Shown: positions 7,371 to 15,157, numbered from the stretch's first letter. The stretch: 15,601 nt of DNA from an uncultured Fusibacter sp. (GCA_937958285.1 CALFXQ010000103.1:1-15601); one strand, 5' to 3'. Notes: generated by a model from the sequence alone, not told the origin. Made by a program: numbers and translations.

Positions 7371-7390
7371 TCGAATAAGTGAGGTAGATT

Positions 7391-8266
7391 ATGTACAGCA
7401 TGACTGGTTTTGGCCGAGGAAGTGCAGAAAATCAATGGATGAAAATTGTTGTAGAAGTAAAAACGGTGAATCACCGTTATACCGACTACAATATTAAAAT
7501 GCCCAAGCGATTTAATCAATTCGAAGAGGGTATGAAAAAAGCGATTAAAGGCGTTGTAGATCGAGGACGCATAGAAGTTTATGTTCAGTCTGAAAACTAC
7601 GAAGCGAGTGATTATATGGTCAAGCCAAATCACGGCGTGATAAGCCAGTATATCAGCGCACTTTCAGATATAGCAAAGACATACGAAATCAACGAAAAAA
7701 TTAGTCTTCAGCACATTACGCGCTTTCAAGACACACTCGAAATTACCACGCAAGAGCTCGACCAAGAATTGGTAGAAGGTCTGTTGATGGCTGCCTTAGA
7801 GGATGCACTAAAAAATCTAGGCGATATGCGACGCATAGAGGGGATTAGCCTCAAATCCGATGTAACAAACAACCTGGTCATCATCGAAAATGTTTTGGCG
7901 CGCATTGAGTTGCGAGCGCCAGAAATCGTTCAACTCTATCACCAACGCATGAAAGATCGCATGAAGGAACTGCTGGGTGAATATCCAGTCGACGAAAATC
8001 GCCTCATGATGGAAGCGGCAATGTTTGCGGATAAGACAAATATAGCAGAAGAAATTGTGCGATTAAAGGCCCATATTGAGCAGCTGCGCAATATTATGGG
8101 TCTCAATGAGCCTATCGGTCGGAAACTAGACTTCTTAATCCAAGAGATGAACCGCGAAATCAATACAATTGGTTCAAAATCTCCGGACATCGATATTTCC
8201 AATGACGTGGTGGAGTTAAAAAGCACTTTAGAGAAAGTCCGCGAGCAAGTGCAAAATATTGAGTAA
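7391..8266 (+). CDS. yicC: YicC/YloC-family endoribonuclease
   Basis: A 291-aa cytoplasmic protein with both family domains. YicC_N opens with MYSMTGFGRG and VEVKTVNHRYTD (residues 20-31) and continues to the RGRIEVYV strand near residue 57. The C-terminal DUF1732 domain contains DKTNIAEEIVRLKAHIEQL (about 214-232), the GRKLDFLIQEMNREINTIGSKS core and the closing helix VELKSTLEKVREQVQNIE. E. coli YicC has been reported as an endoribonuclease acting on small RNA; the role in Firmicutes (YloC) is less clear. Length is typical. GAGG sits 6 bases before the ATG. The gene heads the plus-strand housekeeping cluster and is followed by gmk after 15 bp, with no remA/DUF370 gene between them as found in B. 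subtilis. Confidence 0.95.
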   Translation: MYSMTGFGRGSAENQWMKIVVEVKTVNHRYTDYNIKMPKRFNQFEEGMKKAIKGVVDRGRIEVYVQSENYEASDYMVKPNHGVISQYISALSDIAKTYEINEKISLQHITRFQDTLEITTQELDQELVEGLLMAALEDALKNLGDMRRIEGISLKSDVTNNLVIIENVLARIELRAPEIVQLYHQRMKDRMKELLGEYPVDENRLMMEAAMFADKTNIAEEIVRLKAHIEQLRNIMGLNEPIGRKLDFLIQEMNREINTIGSKSPDIDISNDVVELKSTLEKVREQVQNIE

Positions 8267-8281
8267 GAGGGAGCGACAAGC

Positions 8282-8893
8282 ATGATAAGAAAAGGATTGC
8301 TACTGGTGGTTTCAGGACCATCAGGAGCAGGGAAGGGCACAATCTGCAAAGCTTTGCTCACTAGGAATCCCGAAATTCAACTCTCGGTCTCTGCAACGAC
8401 CAGGAGTCCCCGCGCCGGTGAAGTCGATGGGGTGAACTACCATTTTATCACACGTGAAACCTTCGAATCGCGCATTGAAAAAGAGGGCTTTATCGAACAC
8501 GCAAGAGTCTACGACAATTACTATGGCACGCCTAAGGCCAACGTAATGGCCGCACTCGACGCTGGCGATGACATGCTCTTAGAAATTGATATTCAAGGTG
8601 CAATGCAAGTGAGAGATCGTATGCCAGACGGCATCTACGTTTTTATCTTGCCACCTAGCATGTCGGAATTGAAAAATCGCATTATAAAAAGAGGCTCAGA
8701 GACGCAAGAAAGCTTGAACAAGCGCTTTGCCAGTGCCTATCAAGAAATTGACTTCATCAAGAAATACGACTATTATATTATTAACGACGATCTAGAAAAT
8801 GCTGTAGCCACTTTGGAAAGTATTATTCGCGCTGAAAAGCATCGGGTGGTACAAGATATTGGCGCTATTATACAAGAGATAAAGGAGATTTAA
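8282..8893 (+). CDS. gmk: Guanylate kinase
   Basis: Gmk phosphorylates GMP to GDP with ATP and so feeds GTP and (p)ppGpp pools. The 203-aa sequence is complete. It has the P-loop GPSGAGKGT (residues 12-20) and the GMP-binding region with SVSATTRSPRAGEVDGVNYHF (split around residues 36-56). The segment FIEHARVYDNYYGTPK binds the substrate, LLEIDIQGAMQV is the Walker B-like strand, and KRGSETQESLNKR is the lid with catalytic arginines. An AGAGGGAG site lies upstream of the ATG. It sits between yicC and rpoZ as in many Firmicutes, and its last codons hold the ribosome-binding site of rpoZ, which starts 1 base after the gmk stop. Confidence 0.98.
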   Translation: MIRKGLLLVVSGPSGAGKGTICKALLTRNPEIQLSVSATTRSPRAGEVDGVNYHFITRETFESRIEKEGFIEHARVYDNYYGTPKANVMAALDAGDDMLLEIDIQGAMQVRDRMPDGIYVFILPPSMSELKNRIIKRGSETQESLNKRFASAYQEIDFIKKYDYYIINDDLENAVATLESIIRAEKHRVVQDIGAIIQEIKEI

Positions 8894-8894
8894 T

Positions 8895-9083
8895 ATGTTA
8901 AAACCACCTATCGACGAATTGGTACAAATGGCAGGTAGCCGTTATGCCCTAGTTATTGGCGTATCTAAGCGTGCAAGACGCATTATAGAAGGCGAAAAGC
9001 TTCTGATCGACACAAAACTGACAAAACCTGTTTCTATTGCGGTGCGTGAACTTTACGCAAACAAGATCAATATCAAAAAATAA
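8895..9083 (+). CDS. rpoZ: RNA polymerase omega subunit
   Basis: A 62-aa omega subunit that binds the beta-prime C-terminus and aids RNA polymerase assembly. The diagnostic segment is SRYALVIGVSKRARRI (residues 16-31), followed by KPVSIAVRELYANKI near the C-terminus, which matches the conserved helix preceding the tail. The protein is slightly shorter than B. subtilis omega (about 67 aa) but complete. AAAGGAG (8881-8887), inside the end of gmk, lies 7 bases before the ATG. The position right after gmk is the standard one in both Firmicutes and Proteobacteria. Confidence 0.95.
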   Translation: MLKPPIDELVQMAGSRYALVIGVSKRARRIIEGEKLLIDTKLTKPVSIAVRELYANKINIKK

Positions 9084-9088
9084 CACAT

Positions 9089-9133
9089 AGACCACATTAA
9101 AACATAAAGACCACATTAAAACATAAAGACCAC
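9089..9133 (+). repeat. 19-bp tandem direct repeat between rpoZ and coaBC
   Basis: The unit agaccacattaaaacataa occurs twice in full (9089-9107, 9108-9126). A third partial copy, agaccac, runs from 9127 to 9133 before the sequence diverges. The two full copies are identical, which suggests a recent duplication or selection. Each copy carries an ACCAC that could pair with GTGGT at 9143-9147. Confidence 0.9.
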
Positions 9134-9147
9134 TGCAATAAAGTGGT
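9129..9147 (+). promoter_or_regulatory. Potential hairpin just upstream of the coaBC ribosome-binding site
   Basis: ACCACT (9129-9134) can pair with AGTGGT (9142-9147) around a 7-base loop. The AAAGGAG site follows immediately (about 9149-9155), 7 bases before the coaBC ATG. The upstream repeat copies offer alternative ACCAC partners, so more than one structure is possible. Any effect on translation is inference. Confidence 0.4.
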
Positions 9148-9162
9148 GTAAAGGAGTTTTAT

Positions 9163-10356
9163 ATGGAAGGCGTCAACGTCGTCTTGGGGGTAACCGGAGG
9201 TATTGCAGTCTACAAGGCTTGCGACCTGGTGAGCCGTCTCAAAAAAATGGGAGCCAATATCGATGTCATCATGACACAGTCCGCCACGGAATTTGTAGCG
9301 CCATTGACATTTCAGTCACTGGCGCTTAATCGCGTGGTGACAGATATGTTTGAAGAGCCCAAAACTTGGGAAATCGAACATATCTCATTGGCAAAGAAAG
9401 CGAATATTTTTGTAATCGCCCCGGCAACAGCCAATGTAATTGGCAAGATTGCCTCTGGCATCGCCGATGATATGTTGACAACAACAGTCATGGCTACGCG
9501 TGCGCCCGTGCTAATCGCCCCGGCGATGAACACGCAAATGTACGAGAATCCAATTGTTCAGGGCAACATCGAAAAACTCAAAAAACTGGGCTATCACTTT
9601 GTCGAACCAGACAGTGGCCGATTGGCTTGCAACGATATTGGCAAGGGCAAGTTGGCTCAACCCGAAGAAATCCTCAGACAGATTCAAAAAATCCTCTATC
9701 CAAAAAAAGATTTGATTGGCAGACGGGTTGTAATCACCGCGGGGCCAACCGCCGAGGCTATTGATCCAGTGAGGTATATCACCAATCATTCCAGCGGCAT
9801 TATGGGCTATACTTTAGCAGATGTGGCCGCAATGCGCGGGGCAGATGTCACACTCATAACGGGACCAACGGCGCTCGACTTGCCAAAAGACGTGTCGGTA
9901 GTTCCTGTGAGAACGGCTATAGAAATGGCCTCAGCTGTGATGACCCACAAGTCAGAGGCAGATATTTTTATCGCCACAGCGGCGGTTGCCGATTATCGCC
10001 CGCTAGAAGTTGCCGACAACAAAATAAAAAAGCAAGATGGCGATGTGTCGCTTTTGCTGACCAGAAATCCCGATATTCTCTATACCGTTGGACAAGAAAA
10101 AGGCGACCTTTACACTGTTGGCTTTTCGGTGGAAACCGAACACGTTATCGAAAATTCTAGGGCTAAGCTAGAAAAGAAGAACGCAGATTTGTTGGTTGTC
10201 AACGATGTGACTAAGCCGGGAGCGGGGTTTGGCACTTCAACGAATATCGTCACTTTCCTCGCGCGCGATGGACGCATGATCGAATATCCCATCATGACAA
10301 AACGCGAAGTAGCTGAAAATATTCTCGACTTTGTAGTGCAAGATATGGGGCGATAA
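9163..10356 (+). CDS. coaBC: Bifunctional phosphopantothenoylcysteine decarboxylase / phosphopantothenate-cysteine ligase
   Basis: CoaBC makes 4'-phosphopantetheine for coenzyme A: the CoaB half joins cysteine to phosphopantothenate using CTP, and the flavin-dependent CoaC half decarboxylates the product. The 397-aa protein has the usual order. CoaC spans about residues 1-180, with VTGGIAVYK at the FMN site, catalytic H73 in EIEHIS, the PAMN motif (120-123) and the active-site cysteine C156 in ACNDIGKG. CoaB starts near 187 with ITAGPTAEAIDPVRYITNHSSG (split at about 191-212) and has the conserved lysine K289 in DNKIKK. Two small departures from the usual text are N157 where Gly is common (ACGD) and I213 where Lys is common (SSGKMG). 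AAAGGAG precedes the ATG. Confidence 0.97.
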   Translation: MEGVNVVLGVTGGIAVYKACDLVSRLKKMGANIDVIMTQSATEFVAPLTFQSLALNRVVTDMFEEPKTWEIEHISLAKKANIFVIAPATANVIGKIASGIADDMLTTTVMATRAPVLIAPAMNTQMYENPIVQGNIEKLKKLGYHFVEPDSGRLACNDIGKGKLAQPEEILRQIQKILYPKKDLIGRRVVITAGPTAEAIDPVRYITNHSSGIMGYTLADVAAMRGADVTLITGPTALDLPKDVSVVPVRTAIEMASAVMTHKSEADIFIATAAVADYRPLEVADNKIKKQDGDVSLLLTRNPDILYTVGQEKGDLYTVGFSVETEHVIENSRAKLEKKNADLLVVNDVTKPGAGFGTSTNIVTFLARDGRMIEYPIMTKREVAENILDFVVQDMGR

Positions 10357-10385
10357 GCCCCCTTTTTGTATATGTTTATAACGAC

Positions 10386-10414
10386 GATGCCCTGTATAAG
10401 GCAAAAAGGGCATC
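10386..10414 (+). promoter_or_regulatory. Potential stem-loop between coaBC and priA
   Basis: GATGCCC (10386-10392) and GGGCATC (10408-10414) form a perfect 7-bp stem around a 15-base loop. No T run follows, so it is not a normal terminator. The priA ribosome-binding site AAAGGCGGTGA (10416-10424) starts directly after the stem. It could influence mRNA stability or priA translation. Confidence 0.45.
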
Positions 10415-10429
10415 AAAGGCGGTGAAATC

Positions 10430-12826
10430 ATGTTTGTTGAAGTTGTACTGCGCACCTTGAGCCGCACTTTAGATCAAGTATATACGTATTCCGTACCCAC
10501 CCATTGGGGTGTTCCAGTGTCTGGCGACCGCGTGGTTGTGCCCTTTGGCGGGGGCGACAGATATATGGAAGGCGTGGTTTGGCGCTGCACCGAAACGCCG
10601 CCTGCCTACGATACAAAGCCCATAGCGGCACTGTTAGATGCCAGATACCGCATGACGCGCTCGCAGATGCTCCTTATGCAAGGCATTCGCAAGTTCTATG
10701 GCGCAACCTTCAGTCAGAGTTTTCAGTGTGTTTTGCCTAGCCTCCAACAGTTGGTAGTGCAAACCCATTACCGCATTGCCTCACAAGAATGGGGAACTAT
10801 AGGAGAAGTGGTCGAAGAGGCGGTTTTGCTTCAGCGGGGCAGCAAGGCAAAGCTCCAAAAGGCCTGCACAGCTGGTCAACTTATAAAAACGCCGCTGTTC
10901 GACTTTAAAGAAACCGCGCGCGTGGCCGAATTTGTCGCCTTCGTCGGCGATGATTTACAAGTGGCGCTAAGTCAAATACCTGGGCGACAGATTGTGGCAA
11001 AGCGCATCATCACCCATATGCACGGCGTAAAGCGCGCAGAACTGAAAGCTGTTGTCTCTGCAGCAGCGGCCACCAGAAAAGCCATTATGAATCTTGTCGG
11101 CCAGGGTCTTCTAGAATATCAGGTACTAGAACCCTCGGCAGATCCACTTAGTCATGGCTTACGAGGCACTTCTAGCACTGGCGACGGCGTAGAAGCACTC
11201 CCGCCACTAACCGACGATCAGGCCGAGGTGGTGGCGCGCTTTTGGAAGCGCCCTTTAGCTGTACTCGACGGCATTACAGGCAGTGGCAAAACCAGAGTGT
11301 ACTTGGAACTGAGCCGGCAGGTGCTTCAAATGGAACAGCCGATGGCTGCCGATGCGGGCCAGGTTTTAGTATTGGTGCCCGAAATTGCGCTCACCCCTCA
11401 GCTTGTGGCCCGCTTTTCGAAGTTCTTAAATACAACGGTAGCCGTGCTTCACAGCCGCGTGAGCAACAAAGATCGCATCGATTACTATCGCCGAATTCAG
11501 CAAGGTGAAGTGCGTGTCGTTATCGGCGCGCGCTCTGCACTGTTTGCACCCTTTAAGTCATTGGCGCTTATCATTCTCGACGAAGAGCACGAAAGCTCCT
11601 ATCGCTCAGATGTTCAACCTCAATACGATGCCAGAGAACTGGCACTTTTACTGGGTCAATCGCTGCCCTGTGGGGTTTTATTTGGCTCTGCATCGCCCAG
11701 CGGACATCGTATGGCTATGGTGCAAAGTGGTGTGCTAGAACGCCTCGTGTTAAATCGACGCATTGGTGCGGCCACACTCCCCACCATAAACGTGGTAGAC
11801 CTTCGCATGACACCTCAACTCGGACCACTGCTCACTACATTTATGTTAGAGGGGTTGCGAGAGACTTTTGACAAGGGAGAACAGGCCATTCTCTTGCATA
11901 ATCGCAAGGGCTTTGCCAGATACGTGCAATGTACGCAGTGCGGTCATGTGGAGAAGTGTGTGAATTGCGACATTCCAATGACTGTTTATCAACAGGGCAA
12001 ACACTTGAATTGTCATTACTGCAGTTATCAACAGCCAGGTCTTTCGCAGTGCAGTCAATGTGGCGGCGTGGTTGAGAGCAAGGGATTTGGCCTTGAACAA
12101 GTGGTAGATGCACTAAAAGCGCATTTTCCACAGGTGGCTATGAGAGCCCTAGATGGCGATAGTGCGGGTAAGCAAGACCAGTTAATTTCGGCCTTGAGCG
12201 ATTTTCAAAGTGAAGCGCTCCAACTGTTAGTTGGGACGCAACTTTTGGCAAAGGGACTCGACTTTCCAAAAGTGACTTTTGTAGGGGTGCTCCTTGCGGA
12301 TCAAATGCTCAATTTGCCGGATTACGCCGCCAGCGAGCGGGCGATGCAGATGTTACTTCAGGTGTCGGGGCGCGCTGGCCGTGCGGATGCGCCGGGTAAG
12401 GTGCTTATTCAGACCTATCAGCCTGAGCATTGGGTCATTCAGCAGGTTGTGCGCCACGACTACTCAGGTTATATTCAGCAGGAGTTGCCCCTAAGACAGG
12501 TGCTCGGATATCCACCTTATGGGCAACTGTACAGCATCCGCGTCTTGGGAGACACCACAGATCGTGTGCGCCAGCAAGCGGAGCGCATCTATCACTTCTA
12601 TCAAGATAATTTTACAAAGCAGCGCATGTCGGTTCAAATCTTTCCGCCGAAGCCTGCATATTATGGTAAAATAAAAAATAAATACGTTTATCAAATGGTC
12701 CTAAAGGCTGACAACGACTTGCATACAAGGCTGGTTAAGCTCTTTTATCTCGGTCTTGTAAAGAACCAATACGCCCTTGTCAACACCGACTGTCATGTAG
12801 ATTTTTCTGTAAACCCAACATTCTAA
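10430..12826 (+). CDS. priA: PriA, primosomal replication restart helicase
   Basis: PriA binds stalled or repaired forks and reloads the replicative helicase, moving 3' to 5'. The 798-aa protein is full length. The N-terminal 3'-DNA-binding domain is seen in LDQVYTYSVP and VVVPFG (about residues 14-43). Helicase motifs follow: Walker A GITGSGKT (281-288), Walker B DEEH (384-387), the SF2 strand GSASPS (usual GSATPS), NRKGFARYVQC, then GTQLLAKGLDFP and the motif VI segment QVSGRAGRA. Eight cysteines bind two zincs: C501, C504, C510, C513, C528, C531, C541 and C544. The C-terminal domain (YPPYGQLYSIRV onward) is complete. The ribosome-binding site AAAGGCGGTGA is close to the full anti-Shine-Dalgarno complement with one mismatch. 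It sits between coaBC and def as in B. subtilis. Confidence 0.97.
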   Translation: MFVEVVLRTLSRTLDQVYTYSVPTHWGVPVSGDRVVVPFGGGDRYMEGVVWRCTETPPAYDTKPIAALLDARYRMTRSQMLLMQGIRKFYGATFSQSFQCVLPSLQQLVVQTHYRIASQEWGTIGEVVEEAVLLQRGSKAKLQKACTAGQLIKTPLFDFKETARVAEFVAFVGDDLQVALSQIPGRQIVAKRIITHMHGVKRAELKAVVSAAAATRKAIMNLVGQGLLEYQVLEPSADPLSHGLRGTSSTGDGVEALPPLTDDQAEVVARFWKRPLAVLDGITGSGKTRVYLELSRQVLQMEQPMAADAGQVLVLVPEIALTPQLVARFSKFLNTTVAVLHSRVSNKDRIDYYRRIQQGEVRVVIGARSALFAPFKSLALIILDEEHESSYRSDVQPQYDARELALLLGQSLPCGVLFGSASPSGHRMAMVQSGVLERLVLNRRIGAATLPTINVVDLRMTPQLGPLLTTFMLEGLRETFDKGEQAILLHNRKGFARYVQCTQCGHVEKCVNCDIPMTVYQQGKHLNCHYCSYQQPGLSQCSQCGGVVESKGFGLEQVVDALKAHFPQVAMRALDGDSAGKQDQLISALSDFQSEALQLLVGTQLLAKGLDFPKVTFVGVLLADQMLNLPDYAASERAMQMLLQVSGRAGRADAPGKVLIQTYQPEHWVIQQVVRHDYSGYIQQELPLRQVLGYPPYGQLYSIRVLGDTTDRVRQQAERIYHFYQDNFTKQRMSVQIFPPKPAYYGKIKNKYVYQMVLKADNDLHTRLVKLFYLGLVKNQYALVNTDCHVDFSVNPTF

Positions 12827-12857
12827 AAGCAGCTTAGCGCACTTCTTGGAGGAGACT

Positions 12858-13319
12858 ATGGCAATTCGCATCATCAGAAAAGATTCAGATCCGGTACTTA
12901 GAAAAGTGGCAAAACCCGTAGATCAATTCGACGACAAACTGGCGATTTTAGTAGATGACATGGTAGATACCATGTACGATGCAGATGGTGTGGGTCTTGC
13001 TGCACCTCAAATCGGGATATTAAAGCGCGTTGCCGTCATCGATGTCTACGACGATACAGGAGTGAAAATATTGATCAATCCCGAGATTGTAGAGCGCGTT
13101 GGCGAACAGTGCGAAATCGAAGGATGCTTAAGCTTGCCTGGGGTCTCGGGTCGTGTAAAGCGCCCAGCGTGGGTCAAGGTAAACTACCAAGATTTAAGGG
13201 GAAATGCTCAAGTAATTGAGGGTGTCGACTTACTCGCCCGCGCGCTTTGTCACGAAATTGATCACTTGAACGGTATCTTATTTACAGATACTGCAGAACT
13301 TGTGGAGGATGAAGAATGA
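12858..13319 (+). CDS. def: Peptide deformylase
   Basis: Def removes the formyl group from new proteins at the ribosome exit. All three metal-site motifs are present in the 153-aa product: GVGLAAPQIG (residues 44-53), EGCLS (88-92, metal ligand C90) and HEIDH (132-136, ligands H132 and H136, catalytic E133). The short length without a C-terminal extension resembles type 1 (Gram-negative-like) enzymes. I start it at the ATG at 12858, because GGAGGAG (12848-12854) lies just before it. A TTG at 12846 in the same frame would put the ribosome-binding site inside the gene. The stop overlaps fmt by 4 bp (ATGA), coupling two enzymes with opposite actions on the formyl group. Confidence 0.97.
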   Translation: MAIRIIRKDSDPVLRKVAKPVDQFDDKLAILVDDMVDTMYDADGVGLAAPQIGILKRVAVIDVYDDTGVKILINPEIVERVGEQCEIEGCLSLPGVSGRVKRPAWVKVNYQDLRGNAQVIEGVDLLARALCHEIDHLNGILFTDTAELVEDEE

Positions 13320-14287
13320 AGGTAGTCTTTTTAGGCACACCTGAATTTGCAGTACCAACATTGCATGCGCTCTGTGCAACCCACGATGTGGTAGCGGTCA
13401 TCACCCAGCCCGACCGACCACAGGGCCGTGGCAAAAAACTCGCGCCACCACCAGTTAAGGTTGCAGCGCTAGAATACGGCATACCTGTTTACCAATTCGA
13501 AAAGCTTAACTGCGACGATGGAAAGGCCTTGTTAAGTGCCATTAACCCCGATGTGGCAGTGGTTGTAGCTTATGGGCAACTCCTAAAGCCATGGCTACTC
13601 AACCTGCCCAAGTATGGGTGCATTAATATACACGGTTCCATTTTGCCGCGCTGGCGCGGTGCAGCGCCCATTCACTGGTCGATTGTCAAGGGAGACCAAG
13701 AGACGGGTGTCACAATTATGAAAATGGATGTAGGTCTAGACACAGGCCCTATGCTCTTAAAAAAAGTCGTGCCCATTGGCCCGCGCGATACGTATCACAG
13801 CATGCACGACAAGCTCAAAATGGAAGGTGGTCTCGCACTTCTAGATGCTCTCGATGGTCTTGAGCGCGGTACGATTGTTCCCGAGATTCAAGATGATAGC
13901 CTAAGTTGTTATGCGCCATTGATCGAAAGAGATATGGCGGCAATTGACTGGACGATGCCAGCCCAGGCCATTGTAGATCACATTCGCGGGTTCGATGATT
14001 GGCCTGCGGCCTTTACACTGCTAGAGGGGGCGCGTATAAAATGCTTTGAGCCCACTGCTGTTTTATCCGAGTCGTCGGGTGATTTTGCACCGGGCACAAT
14101 ACTCGGCCTTGGCGATGAGGGCTTATTGGTGGTGGCAGGAGATAAGCACTTGGTGGCAATCGGTGCCGTACAGGCGCCAAGTGCTAAGCGCATGTCGATC
14201 AAGTCGTTTTTAGCGGGACGCCCAATAGCACCAGGTGTGCGTTTTGAGTCCTTGCAAAGAAGCGCGGACACGCCAGATGAATCCTAA
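13316..14287 (+). CDS. fmt: Methionyl-tRNA formyltransferase
   Basis: Fmt transfers a formyl group from 10-formyl-tetrahydrofolate to initiator Met-tRNA. The 323-aa sequence has the N-terminal Rossmann opening VVFLGTPEFAVP and the tRNA-contacting loop QPDRPQGRGKKLAPPPVK (31-48). Catalytic N104 and H106 are in INIHGSILPRWRGAAPI, and D142 is in MDVGLDTG. The C-terminal OB-like domain begins near residue 205 (IDWTMPAQAIVDHIRGFDDWP), and GVRF near the end is also typical. The loop reads NIHGS where NxHAS is more common, a mild change. It starts in a 4-bp overlap with def, and its end overlaps the next gene by 11 bp. Confidence 0.97.
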   Translation: MKVVFLGTPEFAVPTLHALCATHDVVAVITQPDRPQGRGKKLAPPPVKVAALEYGIPVYQFEKLNCDDGKALLSAINPDVAVVVAYGQLLKPWLLNLPKYGCINIHGSILPRWRGAAPIHWSIVKGDQETGVTIMKMDVGLDTGPMLLKKVVPIGPRDTYHSMHDKLKMEGGLALLDALDGLERGTIVPEIQDDSLSCYAPLIERDMAAIDWTMPAQAIVDHIRGFDDWPAAFTLLEGARIKCFEPTAVLSESSGDFAPGTILGLGDEGLLVVAGDKHLVAIGAVQAPSAKRMSIKSFLAGRPIAPGVRFESLQRSADTPDES

Positions 14288-15029
14288 AGGTGAACCGAGC
14301 CTCGTGCAATACGGCATGGTCTTAGCTCTGGCTTTTATAGCCTTGGGCGCAATAGTTGTTTGGCTAGCGCCTTTATGGGGGCGCTTGCTGGCTTTAGGGC
14401 TAATCGCCGCTGTGTGGGGCACGCTGTTATATCTAACGATTGTTCTGGTGTTGGTAGGCAGCGTTGGCAAGGGTATGGGGTCTAATAAGCTAGCCCTATC
14501 TTATGTACTTGGCCTTAGGCGCCATATGCTTTTGATTTACAGCGTACTAGATTTGCTTGTTGTGAGTAAAAAGAGAAGTGTTGAGCTACAGCGGGCACTC
14601 ATTGCATTGAACAATCAGCTTCTAGATGCAGCGGGCATCCAGGTAAAGGGCACCGAAATTTTAGTGCTCACACCCCATTGTATTCAGCGTTCAAAGTGTG
14701 GAGTCAAAGTCACTGGCGATGAGAATCATTGCAGTGAGTGTGGTATGTGTACTGTTGGAGATTTGTCGCGGGTTCAAAAGCAATTTGGCGTTTCTGTGGC
14801 CATCGCCACTGGTGGTACGTTAGCGCGTCAAATCATCAAGGCGAAGCGTCCTAAATTGGTGATTGCAGTGGCTTGTGAGCGCGATCTGGTAAGTGGTTTG
14901 CGCGATGCCTCCGCCCTGCCTGTGTATGGCATATACAATGAGCGGCCCAATGGTCCATGCCGCGACACCCAGTTCGATGTCACCACCTTGGAAAAGCTAC
15001 TCGTTACCGTAATCGAGACCAAAGGGTGA
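14277..15029 (+). CDS. DUF116 family membrane protein with conserved cysteine cluster
   Basis: Function unknown. The 250-aa product has two N-terminal membrane segments (about residues 13-31 and 37-60), then a basic linker and a soluble domain typical of DUF116. That domain carries seven cysteines: C135 and C141 (PHCIQRSKC), C152, C155 and C158 (HCSECGMC), C200 (VACERD) and C228 (GPCRD). The spacing suggests a metal or iron-sulfur site, which is inference. I start it at the ATG (14277), which overlaps fmt by 11 bp. A GTG at 14235 would add 14 residues inside fmt and has no ribosome-binding site; the ATG site is also weak, so coupling to fmt is likely. In Clostridia this gene commonly follows fmt and precedes a YugP-like peptidase, as here. 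Confidence 0.85.
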   Translation: MNPKGEPSLVQYGMVLALAFIALGAIVVWLAPLWGRLLALGLIAAVWGTLLYLTIVLVLVGSVGKGMGSNKLALSYVLGLRRHMLLIYSVLDLLVVSKKRSVELQRALIALNNQLLDAAGIQVKGTEILVLTPHCIQRSKCGVKVTGDENHCSECGMCTVGDLSRVQKQFGVSVAIATGGTLARQIIKAKRPKLVIAVACERDLVSGLRDASALPVYGIYNERPNGPCRDTQFDVTTLEKLLVTVIETKG

Positions 15030-15092
15030 AGTGTTTGCGATATCGTCTCAAATACCGTGGTGTTTATTAATAATTTAGACACAATTTCTCGC

Positions 15093-15098
15093 TATAAT
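15093..15098 (+). promoter_or_regulatory. Candidate -10 box upstream of yugP-like gene
   Basis: A perfect TATAAT lies in the 191-bp gap between the DUF116 gene and the peptidase gene, 122 bases before its ATG. No convincing -35 is seen at 16-18 bp (AT-rich ATAATT or TAATTT), and no extended TG element is present. The gap has no terminator, so read-through from the upstream operon is also possible. Confidence 0.3.
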
Positions 15099-15123
15099 CA
15101 GCATATGGTGAATGGTTAAAGCG

Positions 15124-15157
15124 TGTGATACAAGCTATTTCACATAGCCACTTACGC
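15124..15157. repeat. Nested short inverted repeats in leader of yugP-like gene
   Basis: GCTAT (15134-15138) pairs with ATAGC (15144-15148) around TTCAC. TGTGA (15124-15128) mirrors TCACA (15140-15144) with an 11-base spacer, and GCGT (15121-15124) mirrors ACGC (15154-15157). These are mutually exclusive short dyads. They may be a binding site or chance in AT-rich DNA. The rest of the 191-bp gap shows no gene. Confidence 0.3.

Noticed and set aside
7939..8361. 140-codon open frame on the minus strand across yicC and gmk
   Set aside because: It is a shadow of two well-supported genes, is Ser/Ile-rich and low in complexity, and has no family motif.
9089..9133. CRISPR array
   Set aside because: The 19-bp units are directly abutting with no spacers, there are only two full copies, and no cas genes are nearby.
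12846..12857. TTG start giving peptide deformylase four extra residues
   Set aside because: The TTG would translate through the GGAGGAG ribosome-binding site. The ATG at 12858 gives the normal family N-terminus.
14235..14276. GTG start for the DUF116 gene inside fmt
   Set aside because: It has no ribosome-binding site and would add a polar 14-residue extension before the first membrane segment. The ATG at 14277 is a better choice.
15124..15144. CRP/FNR-type site (TGTGA...TCACA)
   Set aside because: The half-sites are 11 bases apart instead of 6, so a standard dimer site is not met.
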